Of a DNA stretch of 64,000 bases, positions 9,221 through 18,230 are shown piece by piece. How positions within the stretch are numbered: position 1 is the stretch's first letter; each line of letters begins with the position of its first letter. Position numbers and translations under genes: made by a program. The notes beneath the pieces are model-generated. The model was not told the origin of the DNA. It did not search any database and saw only the letters and a list, made by a program, of their open reading frames with translations. The DNA comes from Lachnocurva sp045579705 (GTDB lineage Bacteria; Bacillota; Clostridia; Lachnospirales; Lachnospiraceae): contig JAZNMP010000004.1 of NCBI GenBank assembly GCA_045579705.1, positions 62,001-126,000 on the forward strand, read 5' to 3'.

Positions 9221-10014
9221 TAGCCTTCACCTCCGCCATCGTCGCTAGATGCAATAGATTCACGCTGTTTAGGTGAAAGGAATGTCTTTAATTTTTCTTC
9301 AATAACTCGTGGGTTTTCACCAGCCTGAATAGAAAGAATTCCTTCTACGACGATTTCCTTGAGCATAAGTTCATGAGAAGTATTATCCTTTAGTTTCTCT
9401 GAAAGAGGACCAAATATCCAGTTCGCAAGAAGTGAACCGTACATAGTTGTAATCAAGGCAACGGCCATAGCAGGTCCGATGGATGATGCGTCTGACATGT
9501 TCTGAAGCATGATAATCAGACCGATAAGGGTACCAATCATACCCCAGGCAGGTCCCATTTCACCTATTTTGTCCAAAACACCTGTTACCTTTTTATGTCT
9601 ATCTTCTATAGCTGAAAGCTCAGTCTCTAGAATACCTCTAACTAAATCTGGATCTGTACCATCGACTACCAGCATGATGCCTTTTCGAAGGAAAGGATCT
9701 TCGATGCCCTGAGTAGCCTCATCCAGTGCAAGCAGACCTTCCTTACGAGCTGTATTAGAAAGTCCAATAATAGTACTGATAGATTCAGCTGCATTCTGTT
9801 TAGATGGTTCTTTTAACGCAAGTGTAAGTCCCTTTAGTCCATTTATAAATTCGTCCATCTTGTACGCTGCCAGAGTAGCCGCAAACGCACCACCTACAGT
9901 GATGATCAGTGATGGAATATCTATAAACCATTTGAACTGTCCACCACCAGACAGAATACCGAATATAAGGAAGAAGGTACATAGACCAAATCCAATGAGA
10001 GATGCTAAATCCAC
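9220..10014 (-). CDS. motA: MotA, flagellar stator protein
   Basis: MotA forms the pentamer around MotB that drives the rotor. The 264-residue product has four hydrophobic helices and the family motifs GGAFAATLAAYKMDEF and GPAWGMIGTLIGLIIMLQNM, with charged residues in the cytoplasmic loop (KEGLLALDEA, FLRKGIMLVVDG). The start is GTG at 10014 with a purine-rich AAAGGCGGGTGA upstream. It heads the second part of the flagellar cluster, behind its own predicted promoter at 10102-10130. Confidence 0.96.
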   Translation of the reverse strand: MDLASLIGFGLCTFFLIFGILSGGGQFKWFIDIPSLIITVGGAFAATLAAYKMDEFINGLKGLTLALKEPSKQNAAESISTIIGLSNTARKEGLLALDEATQGIEDPFLRKGIMLVVDGTDPDLVRGILETELSAIEDRHKKVTGVLDKIGEMGPAWGMIGTLIGLIIMLQNMSDASSIGPAMAVALITTMYGSLLANWIFGPLSEKLKDNTSHELMLKEIVVEGILSIQAGENPRVIEEKLKTFLSPKQRESIASSDDGGGEG

Positions 10015-10101
10015 AGAGCGTCACCCGCCTTTCTTTCTTAATAAATCCTCGTTTTTATTAAAAAAGTGCACAATTATCCATGTATAAAATACTACAATTT
10101 T

Positions 10102-10130
10102 ATGATACAAGATTCACTATTGTTTGTCCA
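10102..10130 (-). promoter_or_regulatory. Predicted sigma-A type promoter upstream of motA
   Basis: On the minus strand a TGGACA box (10125-10130) is followed after 17 bases by TATCAT (10102-10107). Each matches the consensus at five of six positions with ideal spacing. It lies between the hairpin after flgE and the motA start, so it could drive motA through flhA independently of the flgB promoter. Confidence 0.55.
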
Positions 10131-10165
10131 CTTTTATTTTCTATATCTAGTATAAGCCAAATAAG

Positions 10166-10198
10166 CCACATACAAGAAATATACTTTCTTGTATGTGG
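10166..10198 (-). terminator. Hairpin after flgE, possible weak terminator
   Basis: A perfect 14-bp inverted repeat (10166-10179 and 10185-10198, 5-base loop) lies 31 bases beyond the flgE stop. The downstream sequence on the minus strand (CTTATTTGGCTTAT) is only moderately T-rich, so this may be a partial terminator or an mRNA processing/stability structure rather than a complete stop. Confidence 0.55.
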
Positions 10199-10228
10199 TC
10201 TAAAATGTATAAATTTAAGAGCTAATTA

Positions 10229-11908
10229 TTATCTCTTCAGGTTAACAAGTTCTTCAAGAAGTGTATCAGAAACTGTAATAATTCTTGAGTTTGCCTGGAA
10301 ACCTCTCTGTGTTGTAATCATGTTTGTAAACTCTCTAGCAAGGTCAACATTTGACATCTCGAGCTGTCCAGTTGACATCTTTCCACCATCGCCAGATACG
10401 TCTACACCAATTCCATCAAATTCACCTGAGTTAAGTGTTTCACCGTAGCAGTTATTTCCTAAGCTTTCCAAACCAGAAGGGTTAGCAAAATGTGCTACTG
10501 CAATCTGTCCCAGAAGTACTGTATTACCATTGTCATAGGAACCAAAGATTTTTCCTGACTGATCTACTGAAAGACCTGTCATATTACCAAGCTTCTTTCC
10601 TGCTCCAAGCTTTCCAGAAGTATCACCACGAAGGAGACCTACTGTAGAAGCTGCACCATTATCAGCAACTTTGATCTGTGAGAAATCAATATCTACGTTC
10701 TGGAAGTTAACACCGAGTGCTGACATGTTAAGTGTAACTGCATTGTTCCCTGCTTCGTTAACATATGAGAAAGAACCATCAGCTGGGTTAAACTTTACAG
10801 TATAGTCTGTAGAATCTTTTTCCAATACAAGCTGTCCACCACCATTGATTGCTCTAGAAACCGCATTTGCTGAAACAGCATCTGTTATTCCATACATTTC
10901 AGAAAGAGCAAAGAACTTAGTCTCGCCAGAAGTAGCGCCTGTAAATGTACATCCATATACGCCGTTGTTCTGTGTAATAGTTCCGTCTGAAGTAAATGTC
11001 TCAGATGTTCCTGTTGAGTTATTTGCTACTGTTGAAATAGTAGATGAGTTCAAACCTACTGTTGTAGCTGTGAACTTAGAAGCATCAAGTGTATATGATG
11101 ACTCTCTGGTTCTGGCTGTACCAAACAATGTTGAAATAGTCTGAGGTGTAATAGTTACGTTTGCCTGGTTATTTGCAGCCTGGAGAATATCATTTCCAGC
11201 CTGATCTGTGATTCCTGTAAGACTTACGTAGAACTCACCTTCATCTGTATTTGCAGAATGAAGAGAGAATTTTGCTGTATAAGCATATCCAAGTGAATCA
11301 TAGAACTGTAGACTCATTACATATCCGTTCTCACTTGTAAGTACCGCTGTGTTCTTATCAAGGATACCACCAGCTGAAGCCTTTGTTGTAGCTTCTGGCT
11401 GTGAAGTCTTGTTCTCTGTAGACATAACACGAAGTGGCTGTACTGTATCCTGACGAATAGTCTGTGTTTCCTGATCTACTCCCCAGCCCTGTACTAAATA
11501 TCCTGTTGTTGTCATAGCAAGGTTACCTGCTGCATCTACGTAGAAAGAACCTGCTCTTGTGAATACGTTCTGAACACCGTTAGAAACGATGAAGAAGTTT
11601 GTGTTCTGTGCGTCCGTAAATTTGATATCGAGAGCCTCTCCTGTACTTTCTGAAGCACCACCTGATTCGATAGAAACCTTTGTAGCACCTGCAGTAACAC
11701 CGAGACCAATCTGGTTGGCATTTTTACCACCAAGGGTCTCTGAAGGGCCAGATGCACCAGAAGTTGTCTGGTACATGATATCCTGAAATGTAGTTGATGA
11801 TGATTTGAACGCTAAAGTGTTTACGTTAGAGATATTATTACCAATTACATCCATTCTCGTCTGGTGTGTACGAAGACCTGATACACCAGAATATAATGCT
11901 CTCATCAT
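10229..11908 (-). CDS. flgE: FlgE, flagellar hook protein
   Basis: FlgE polymerises into the hook that joins basal body and filament. The N terminus MRALYSGVSGLRTHQTRMD followed by IGNNISNVNT is the flagellar rod/hook signature; the C terminus (AREFTNMITTQRGFQANSR) completes the D0 coiled coil. The middle, Thr/Ser/Asn-rich part holds the exposed hook domains. I start it at the ATG pair at 11908/11905, because AGGAGGT lies eight bases upstream (11917-11923); a longer in-frame reading from 11956 lacks such a site and would add 16 residues before the conserved start. Length about 559 residues, on the long side for a hook protein. Confidence 0.95.
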   Translation of the reverse strand: MMRALYSGVSGLRTHQTRMDVIGNNISNVNTLAFKSSSTTFQDIMYQTTSGASGPSETLGGKNANQIGLGVTAGATKVSIESGGASESTGEALDIKFTDAQNTNFFIVSNGVQNVFTRAGSFYVDAAGNLAMTTTGYLVQGWGVDQETQTIRQDTVQPLRVMSTENKTSQPEATTKASAGGILDKNTAVLTSENGYVMSLQFYDSLGYAYTAKFSLHSANTDEGEFYVSLTGITDQAGNDILQAANNQANVTITPQTISTLFGTARTRESSYTLDASKFTATTVGLNSSTISTVANNSTGTSETFTSDGTITQNNGVYGCTFTGATSGETKFFALSEMYGITDAVSANAVSRAINGGGQLVLEKDSTDYTVKFNPADGSFSYVNEAGNNAVTLNMSALGVNFQNVDIDFSQIKVADNGAASTVGLLRGDTSGKLGAGKKLGNMTGLSVDQSGKIFGSYDNGNTVLLGQIAVAHFANPSGLESLGNNCYGETLNSGEFDGIGVDVSGDGGKMSTGQLEMSNVDLAREFTNMITTQRGFQANSRIITVSDTLLEELVNLKR

Positions 11909-12014
11909 AGGGCATGACCTCCTATTTGCTGCGATTAAGATTAGTAGTCTGTTCATCGTATCTGTCAGTCAACGATGAAATAAGCTTCCATAAGGTCCAG
12001 CTTATTAAAATTCC

Positions 12015-12425
12015 TTAAGCTATCACAGCACCATCAATATTTGTAAATACATTATGATCCGTAGTAGATGCTTCATCCATGGCAGTAACTACGGTATGTG
12101 AAGGAACATTCACGATAAAGGCCATTTTGTCGACCAATACAAGTGAGTCGTTAATTCCTTTTGCATCTGCCTGTCTAACTGCTTCTGACAATCTTTCACT
12201 CTGCTCAGGTGATAGTGAAATGTCTCTTTCCATCAAGCGATTTGCCGCATGTTTAGAGAACTTGATATCTGATACATTCCCGACTGCATCATTTATCTTG
12301 CCAGACAGTACATCCTTGAAAGATGCTCCGTTAGCATTTTCCTTCGCTACCGGCTTTGAAATCTTTCCCAGATATTGATTCTGTATCTGTTCAATTGAAA
12401 TGAAATTTCCATCCAGACGATTCAC
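12015..12425 (-). CDS. Flagellar hook-region operon protein of the TIGR02530 type
   Basis: A 136-residue soluble protein found between flgD and flgE in many Bacillota flagellar operons; its function is not established. Visible features: KFSKHAANRLMERDISLS near the middle, followed by an acidic helix and a short beta-rich end (DSLVLVDKMAFIVNV), matching my recollection of the family. The GTG at 12425 is chosen as start because AGGAGG lies seven bases upstream; the longer reading from 12449 would place the ribosome site inside the gene. Its neighbours suggest a role in hook assembly, but this is inference. Confidence 0.8.
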   Translation of the reverse strand: MNRLDGNFISIEQIQNQYLGKISKPVAKENANGASFKDVLSGKINDAVGNVSDIKFSKHAANRLMERDISLSPEQSERLSEAVRQADAKGINDSLVLVDKMAFIVNVPSHTVVTAMDEASTTDHNVFTNIDGAVIA

Positions 12426-12475
12426 TCTTTGTTCCTCCTTTCTATACAAAAATCCTTTTCAACTAATTATATCGG

Positions 12476-13135
12476 CTAGTTTTGATTTTTCTTTAGCTGT
12501 CCTAATCTTTCTGTCAGTTCAGTTAACTTTGCGAGATCCGCTGGAGCGACAAACTGCTTAGTATATGCAGAAAAAGAATCATAGAGATTTGTTACTGCAA
12601 CTAAAGCCTTCTCGTTCTCTAAAGTAAAATGATCTTTGTCAGGAAGCTGAGCCATCATATTACCAAATGTAGATGCAGCCATCGTAGCTTCGTAGTACTC
12701 TGAATCCTTTATAGATACTACCTTGTCTACATCGTAGTCTTTGCCGTTTACATTGATGTACATCTTGTCTTCTTTTTTCATCGTATAATCTACGATTCCT
12801 GTAACCATACCATCTTCAGTATCAACTGTTACATACTTTCCGATTAGGTTACCTGCAGAAATACTATCTACAGTACCAGCAACATTCTGAGTTGCTTCAA
12901 CCTGTGAGAATGTAGCCATTTCTGATACATACTCAGAGTTCTGTGTAGGTTCTAGAGGATCCTGATACTGCATTTCAGCTGCGAGCAATTTAAGGAACAT
13001 GTTCTTATCAAAACTAGTATTGCCCCTTGCTTTATCTGCAGCTGTCTGAGCGCCTGTACCTGCACTCTGATATGCCTTTTTAGCATTTGCTTCGTCAGTA
13101 ATCTGGCCATTCTTAATATCAAGCCATAGTGCCAT
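12476..13135 (-). CDS. flgD: FlgD, hook-capping scaffold protein
   Basis: FlgD caps the growing hook so that FlgE can polymerise. The 219-residue product contains the diagnostic N-terminal block (FDKNMFLKLLAAEMQYQDPL then EPTQNSEYVSEMATFSQVE). The beta-rich middle (GKYVTVDTEDGMVTGIVD) is also typical. It lies between fliK and the small hook-region gene. Confidence 0.96.
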   Translation of the reverse strand: MALWLDIKNGQITDEANAKKAYQSAGTGAQTAADKARGNTSFDKNMFLKLLAAEMQYQDPLEPTQNSEYVSEMATFSQVEATQNVAGTVDSISAGNLIGKYVTVDTEDGMVTGIVDYTMKKEDKMYINVNGKDYDVDKVVSIKDSEYYEATMAASTFGNMMAQLPDKDHFTLENEKALVAVTNLYDSFSAYTKQFVAPADLAKLTELTERLGQLKKNQN

Positions 13136-13151
13136 CTAAAACTCCTTTCTA

Positions 13152-14663
13152 CTAAGCCTGAAAACTAATCGTGTTTCCCTGCTGTTTCATAATCTGCGCT
13201 GCTAAAACTTCTTCGTCTGTCATTAGTCCCATCAGATTGTCCATATTGTTCAAATCAATGCGATGAAGTCTAGGCTTAGATTCCTGCATTTCTTCCTGTG
13301 AATTTCCATTTGATTCGGAATTTCCCATATTCATGTCTAATGCAGTGCTTTCTTCCTGTCCTTCTCTAAACTCATGAGTTCCGACTGAAATTTCAACAGA
13401 ATCAACCTTCATGCCTGCTTCCTTGAATCTGTCCTGTAAGATCACAAGCTGAGTTTCAAGTGCAGCTTTTACTGTTTCATTCTGTGCCAAAAGTTTCGCT
13501 TTAACAGCTCCATCCTTTGCAGTAACTTCCATAAAGACTTTTCCAAGTTCTTCAGGATTCAGAACCATTTCCATAGTCTTTACAGAATCAGTCAAAGTAA
13601 CTCTGGCTCTCTCAACGATAGTATCTATCATATTTGTTACAGATACTCTGTTAACATTCTGATTTGCATCTACCACTTCAATTTCTGACGCCTCAGCATT
13701 CAAGTTAAACGAAACAGGATTTGCATCTGCCTTAACATCTGCTTGGGCCTGCTTTGACAAATCATTCTTTGAAAAAAGATTGTCTTTCGCGTCAAAGCTT
13801 CCTTCCTTGTTATCAGAAGGCTCGAGAACTTTTGATACAAAATCATTCTCAATTCCTGTTATACTCTCCGCTTCTGCATCTTCTCTAAAAGTAGTTCTAC
13901 CACTTTTTTCAACTTCAGATCTGTAGTCGAGGACTTCAACCTTTAGCGCATCAGGAACTTCTGTTTCTTCAGAAACATCTGTTTCTTCAACAGCCTTTGG
14001 TTCAATCTCTTCGGTAGTTACAACATTTAATTCAGGAGCTTCTGTTTCCTCTGGATTATCGATTACGAAGTTCTGCATAATCTGTGCAGATTCTTCTGGG
14101 TTAACAGTCTCAAAATTTGATAAATCAAGACCGTTCACTAAATCCTTCAAATCGGAAATCAACTCCTTCATGCCATCTACCATCAATAGAGATGCTGGAT
14201 CGGCATCAGTTGTAATTTCTCCAACGAGAAGCATCATGTTCTTCGGATCGAGTAAATCTACGAAATTCAATCCTAGAATTTCCATCGCATTTACGATTTC
14301 CTCGTCTGAAATCCCGAGATCCTCTGAAATCATACTCTTGATTTCGTCCACAGTTTCTGTATCTAGAGTAGAAACCTTTGATTCAATTGTGTTTGTTTCT
14401 TTGGTGTTAACATTAGAAGTTTCAAACGACTGTTCTTTGACCTCAACCTTGAGGTTAACTTGAACTTGAGTCTTGTTTGAAGATACACTTTTGAGAGACT
14501 CAGAGCTTTTGGAGATATCTAATGTTCTAAGATTAGATGTCCCCATGCTCATCATTATGCTCTCAAAGTTGGAATTATTATTAGATTCGTTCTTCTTAAC
14601 GTTAGATGCACCAGCTCCAGGTTTCGTAGTGGCAGGAAGTCTAATTAAATCGGCACCTGTCAT
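13152..14663 (-). CDS. fliK: FliK, hook-length control protein
   Basis: FliK measures hook length and triggers the FlhB specificity switch. The 503-residue product has the usual split: a long, low-complexity acidic Ser/Glu/Asp/Asn-rich N-terminal part (the ruler) and a compact C-terminal domain at about 345-430 with the FliK_C signature (MEMVLNPEELGKVFMEV, VKAALETQLVILQDRFKEAG). The sequence upstream of that domain is poorly conserved in general, so position and C domain carry the call. Confidence 0.93.
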   Translation of the reverse strand: MTGADLIRLPATTKPGAGASNVKKNESNNNSNFESIMMSMGTSNLRTLDISKSSESLKSVSSNKTQVQVNLKVEVKEQSFETSNVNTKETNTIESKVSTLDTETVDEIKSMISEDLGISDEEIVNAMEILGLNFVDLLDPKNMMLLVGEITTDADPASLLMVDGMKELISDLKDLVNGLDLSNFETVNPEESAQIMQNFVIDNPEETEAPELNVVTTEEIEPKAVEETDVSEETEVPDALKVEVLDYRSEVEKSGRTTFREDAEAESITGIENDFVSKVLEPSDNKEGSFDAKDNLFSKNDLSKQAQADVKADANPVSFNLNAEASEIEVVDANQNVNRVSVTNMIDTIVERARVTLTDSVKTMEMVLNPEELGKVFMEVTAKDGAVKAKLLAQNETVKAALETQLVILQDRFKEAGMKVDSVEISVGTHEFREGQEESTALDMNMGNSESNGNSQEEMQESKPRLHRIDLNNMDNLMGLMTDEEVLAAQIMKQQGNTISFQA

Positions 14664-14689
14664 ACCACTATCTCCTTTCTTATGGATAT

Positions 14690-15544
14690 CTATTTTGGTT
14701 CCATAAGCTGTGTTACCTGAGCCGCAACATCCGCTTTCATGGCACCCAAAATTTTACCTCTTGCATCGCTATCCATAGCATTAAGGATTCTGGCTACCAG
14801 AGACAAATTATCTGTCATAGATTCGAAAATTCCTGCTGCTTGGGCTGGTTTCATCGCTGAATAAGCCGAAACATAGGACTTAATCTCTTCAGATTCTTGC
14901 TGTTGCTCTAACACTTCCTTGTAAATAGCCTGAGCATTTTCGGGAGAAATGCTCTCATAGTACTCCTTATATTCTTTTATATCGGGCGCATTATCGGAAA
15001 AAACAACCTCTTTATCAAATTTTTTCTTCAAAGCTTCAAATTGAGCTTCCTTCTCTTTGTAGGTCTGGAGCTCAGACGCTTTAGACTGAAGGTCAGCTAT
15101 CTTTGACTGAGCGTCATCAGCCTTTTTATTGGCTTTCTTAAGCTGAGCCTCGAGGTCTTTGATTTTATCGACAGCTTCCGATACGGAGCTAAAGTTATAG
15201 GCCTCATTTTTCTTGTTCTTCTCTGCTATTTCGTTCTCTGTTTCAGGGAGAATCTTGTTAACAACAGGAACATCTTTGAGGACAGGGTATAGGACTGTAG
15301 AACCGAAACCGCCTACATCCATCTTTATAAGTAATGCAAATATAGCAAGCCAAACTGCCAGAATAAGTAATCCAACTAAGGCGATTATAATTCCACCGCC
15401 TTCGTCATCTTCTTCAACAGGTTCTCCAGCTTCTTTAGCTGCCTGCTTTGCTTTCTTTTTCTCTTCTTTCTGCTGTTTTTTTAATGCTTTCTTCTCAGCT
15501 TTAGAGAGTTTCTTCTCATCTTTCTCTTCTATTTCTTCAGCCAT
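14690..15544 (-). CDS. MotE-like / MgtE N-domain flagellar operon protein
   Basis: A 284-residue single-pass membrane protein: highly charged Lys/Glu-rich start (residues 1-45), one transmembrane helix (about 50-72), a long coiled coil (about 120-195), then a C-terminal MgtE-N-like domain (MKPAQAAGIFESM, AMDSDARGKILGAM). This architecture is the one annotated as MotE or YlxF between fliJ and fliK in Bacillota. MotE in some bacteria is a periplasmic chaperone for a MotC stator partner; here no MotC is seen, so the exact role is uncertain. It lies six bases after fliJ. Confidence 0.8.
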   Translation of the reverse strand: MAEEIEEKDEKKLSKAEKKALKKQQKEEKKKAKQAAKEAGEPVEEDDEGGGIIIALVGLLILAVWLAIFALLIKMDVGGFGSTVLYPVLKDVPVVNKILPETENEIAEKNKKNEAYNFSSVSEAVDKIKDLEAQLKKANKKADDAQSKIADLQSKASELQTYKEKEAQFEALKKKFDKEVVFSDNAPDIKEYKEYYESISPENAQAIYKEVLEQQQESEEIKSYVSAYSAMKPAQAAGIFESMTDNLSLVARILNAMDSDARGKILGAMKADVAAQVTQLMEPK

Positions 15545-15550
15545 GTATCA

Positions 15551-16009
15551 TCACTCCCCAGATTCTTCATCTGTATTACTATAGGTATAGGCAACTAGTT
15601 CATCAGTTTCTTTACCCTCTTTGTAGAGGATTTCTTCTTTGAATTCTTCGAAAGCTCTCTCTCTGAGTTTCTCATAAGTCTTTCGTTCCTTCATAGCTTC
15701 GTCTAGCTTAGCACGTTCGATTTCAACTCTCTGTTGTGCCATACCGACTTGTCTAATCTGATTATTTATCATGGAATCCATCGAGAGGATCGCATTTCGT
15801 AAAAAATTAATCTCCATCAAATGAAGGGTTCCACTCTGTTCTTCTTTCAGCTTATCTTCGTAATCATTACGTCGGAATAACAGGTTTTCAAGTTTAGCCT
15901 GTTCTTCCTGCAGGGCAGCGTTTGCCTTTGCATATTCCATCTTCTGCTGTGTTTCCAGTTTGGATTTGATATCCAAAATATTTTGCATTCGATATCGAAA
16001 AGCAGGCAT
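15551..16009 (-). CDS. fliJ: FliJ, flagellar export ATPase stalk protein
   Basis: FliJ is the coiled-coil stalk that inserts into the FliI hexamer and helps open the export gate. The 152-residue product is nearly all helical with heptad-like charge spacing and starts PAFRYRMQNILDIKSKLETQ, typical for FliJ. I use the ATG at 16009 rather than the GTG at 16018, because AGAGGTGG lies five bases before the ATG but only about one base before the GTG. It follows fliI. Confidence 0.9.
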   Translation of the reverse strand: MPAFRYRMQNILDIKSKLETQQKMEYAKANAALQEEQAKLENLLFRRNDYEDKLKEEQSGTLHLMEINFLRNAILSMDSMINNQIRQVGMAQQRVEIERAKLDEAMKERKTYEKLRERAFEEFKEEILYKEGKETDELVAYTYSNTDEESGE

Positions 16010-16030
16010 AACTACCACCTCTTAAAGCTA

Positions 16031-17356
16031 TCAAGCAGTTTCTTCATCAAACATACTCTCTAGTCTCTCTACAATTTCTTCAAAGGAGAACTTCTCATCT
16101 GTATCCTGACACAGGAAATCATTTACTGCATCAATCTTTGAAACTGCAAAATCAATATTTTTATTTGATCCGGCTTTATAAACGCCGATATTTATCAAAT
16201 CCTCAGCTTCACTATAGGTCGCCATAACATTCTTAAGTTTACCAGCAGCCTTCTTATGTTTTGAGTCTGCAACAGCAGACATAACTCGAGAAATCGACTG
16301 CAGAACATCTATCGCAGGATAATGATTAAGATGAGCCAACTTACGATTCAGAACAATATGTCCATCCAGGATAGATCTCGCTGTGTCAGAAATAGGCTCA
16401 TTAAAGTCATCACCATCTACTAGGACAGTGTACAAACCTGTAATAGAGCCTGCAGCGCCGTTCCCCGCTCTCTCCAGAAGCTTAGGCATTTCAGAGTAAA
16501 CGCTAGGCGGATATCCTCGTGTAACAGGCGGTTCTCCAGAAGCCAAACCTATTTCACGCTGCGCCATAGAAAATCGGGTCAGAGAATCCATCATAAGCAA
16601 TACATCCTTGCCCTGGTCTCTAAAATACTCTGCTATAGCAGTCGCTGTCTTTGCAGCTTTATTACGTATCAAAGCAGGTTTGTCAGAGGTAGCCACAACC
16701 ACAATAGACCTCTTCATACCTTCTTCGCCCATATCATTTTCCACAAATTCGCGAACCTCACGGCCTCGCTCTCCGATTAGAGCAATTACGTTTATATCCG
16801 CTTTCGTGTTTCTGGCAAACATACCCATAAGGGTACTTTTTCCGACACCGGAACCCGCAAAGATTCCAATACGTTGACCCTTTCCAACTGTGATGAGTCC
16901 ATCTACTGCTTTTACTCCAAGGGAAAGCGGTTCAGAGATAATAACTCTCTCCATAGGATCTGGAGGATCAGCATCAACAGGATATTCGCAATCGAAGTCT
17001 ATTACTTCACCTTCCGCTAAATCTGTAGGACGTCCGAGACCATCTACAGTATGTCCCAGCAGATTCTCGCCAACTGGTATAGACAGAGGTTTTCCTGTAT
17101 TCTCAACGATACAGCCGACGCCTACACCTTCCATATTTTCGAAAGGCATGAGGAGCAGTTTTTTGTCTCTAAAGCCGACTACCTCAGCCATAATCTTTCT
17201 ATCAGAATCAGCAGTGCTGATTTCACAGAGGTCGTTTAACTTCGCGTCCGGGCCTATAGATTCTATGGTCAGACCGACTACCTTAGAAACTTTTCCGAGT
17301 TTCTTATAGTAAGTATTCTCTGCTAAAGATAAATATTTAGATCTATCAATATTCAA
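16031..17356 (-). CDS. fliI: FliI, flagellar export ATPase
   Basis: FliI is the ATPase that powers and organises export of flagellar subunits. The 441-residue product is F1-beta-like: Walker A AGSGVGKST (about 167-175), Walker B VLLMMDSLTRF, and the family block GEPPVTRGYPPSVYSEMPKL. Full length. It lies between fliH, its regulator, and fliJ, its stalk. Confidence 0.98.
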   Translation of the reverse strand: MNIDRSKYLSLAENTYYKKLGKVSKVVGLTIESIGPDAKLNDLCEISTADSDRKIMAEVVGFRDKKLLLMPFENMEGVGVGCIVENTGKPLSIPVGENLLGHTVDGLGRPTDLAEGEVIDFDCEYPVDADPPDPMERVIISEPLSLGVKAVDGLITVGKGQRIGIFAGSGVGKSTLMGMFARNTKADINVIALIGERGREVREFVENDMGEEGMKRSIVVVATSDKPALIRNKAAKTATAIAEYFRDQGKDVLLMMDSLTRFSMAQREIGLASGEPPVTRGYPPSVYSEMPKLLERAGNGAAGSITGLYTVLVDGDDFNEPISDTARSILDGHIVLNRKLAHLNHYPAIDVLQSISRVMSAVADSKHKKAAGKLKNVMATYSEAEDLINIGVYKAGSNKNIDFAVSKIDAVNDFLCQDTDEKFSFEEIVERLESMFDEETA

Positions 17357-17378
17357 AGAACTAACCTCCGATTACTAA

Positions 17379-18230
17379 CTAACTTAGAGATTTGATATCT
17401 CTAATCAAACTATCAAACTGCTCTCCTAATGAGCAGTCTATAACACCGCCATCTGTTTCGATCATACACTGATCACCTGAAAGCAGGGGATCCTCTGTAA
17501 CGGAAATACTAACGCCGTCACGAGCTTTTTCCTGAAGTTCAGGAAGTCTCGTCTGGAATTCGTTGATAGAATCTTTACCGACACGTATCAATATTTCCTT
17601 TGAATCATCTGTATGATTTAGTGCATCAGCACAGAGTGAAAAAATAATTTCCTTTTTTCCATCTAACTGGCAATGAAAAACTTTATCTATAACTTCGAGA
17701 ATTACCTCAACGAGCTCCTGTTCCATATTCTGTCTGTCTCTGTTGAAGCCTTCTGTAATCTCATTAAGACGAGCTTCGTAGTCAGCCTTTGCAGCGTCTA
17801 ATTCCTGCTGCGACTGGAACAGACCGGCCTGGTAGCCTTCTTCCTTTCCGTGCTGGGCAGCGTTTGACTTCATAGCCTCTGCTTCACGGTTCGCATTTTC
17901 TAAGATAGCTTCTGCTTCTTCATTTGCATGAGCTATGATAGCATCAGCTCTCTCTTGAGCCTCCGCTTCCAATCTCTCAAGCTCCTCGTCAGAAACAAAA
18001 GCGGCGGGGGCATCACCATCTGCAGAATCGACCATCTCTGTCAGGTCTCCTTCTACGAAATCCTGGTTATCCCCTGCCTCATTATCTAGCTGGAGCTTTT
18101 CTCTAAGTTCTGATTCCTGTCGTTTCTTTAGTGTAGAGAGTTTCTTCTCGAGGAGACTATTCGAATTAATCTCTCTCGGATTATCAGGATCCTCTCTAAC
18201 CAAAGCACGATATATAATTGGACTAGACAA
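17379..18230 (-). CDS. fliH: FliH, export ATPase regulator
   Basis: FliH binds FliI and tethers it to the C ring. The 283-residue product has a charged N terminus, a long Ala/Glu-rich coiled coil with the AxxxE-type periodicity (about 85-140) and a C-terminal domain ending EQFDSLIRDIKSLS. The start is unusual: TTG at 18230, which lies inside the last codons of fliG, with a strong GGAGGTGA eight bases upstream (about 18239-18246). The eight-base overlap implies translational coupling to fliG. Confidence 0.9.
   Translation of the reverse strand: MSSPIIYRALVREDPDNPREINSNSLLEKKLSTLKKRQESELREKLQLDNEAGDNQDFVEGDLTEMVDSADGDAPAAFVSDEELERLEAEAQERADAIIAHANEEAEAILENANREAEAMKSNAAQHGKEEGYQAGLFQSQQELDAAKADYEARLNEITEGFNRDRQNMEQELVEVILEVIDKVFHCQLDGKKEIIFSLCADALNHTDDSKEILIRVGKDSINEFQTRLPELQEKARDGVSISVTEDPLLSGDQCMIETDGGVIDCSLGEQFDSLIRDIKSLS

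Noticed and set aside
10080..10448. 122-codon frame on the plus strand between motA and flgE
   Set aside because: It runs antisense over the end of flgE, has no ribosome site or recognisable motif.
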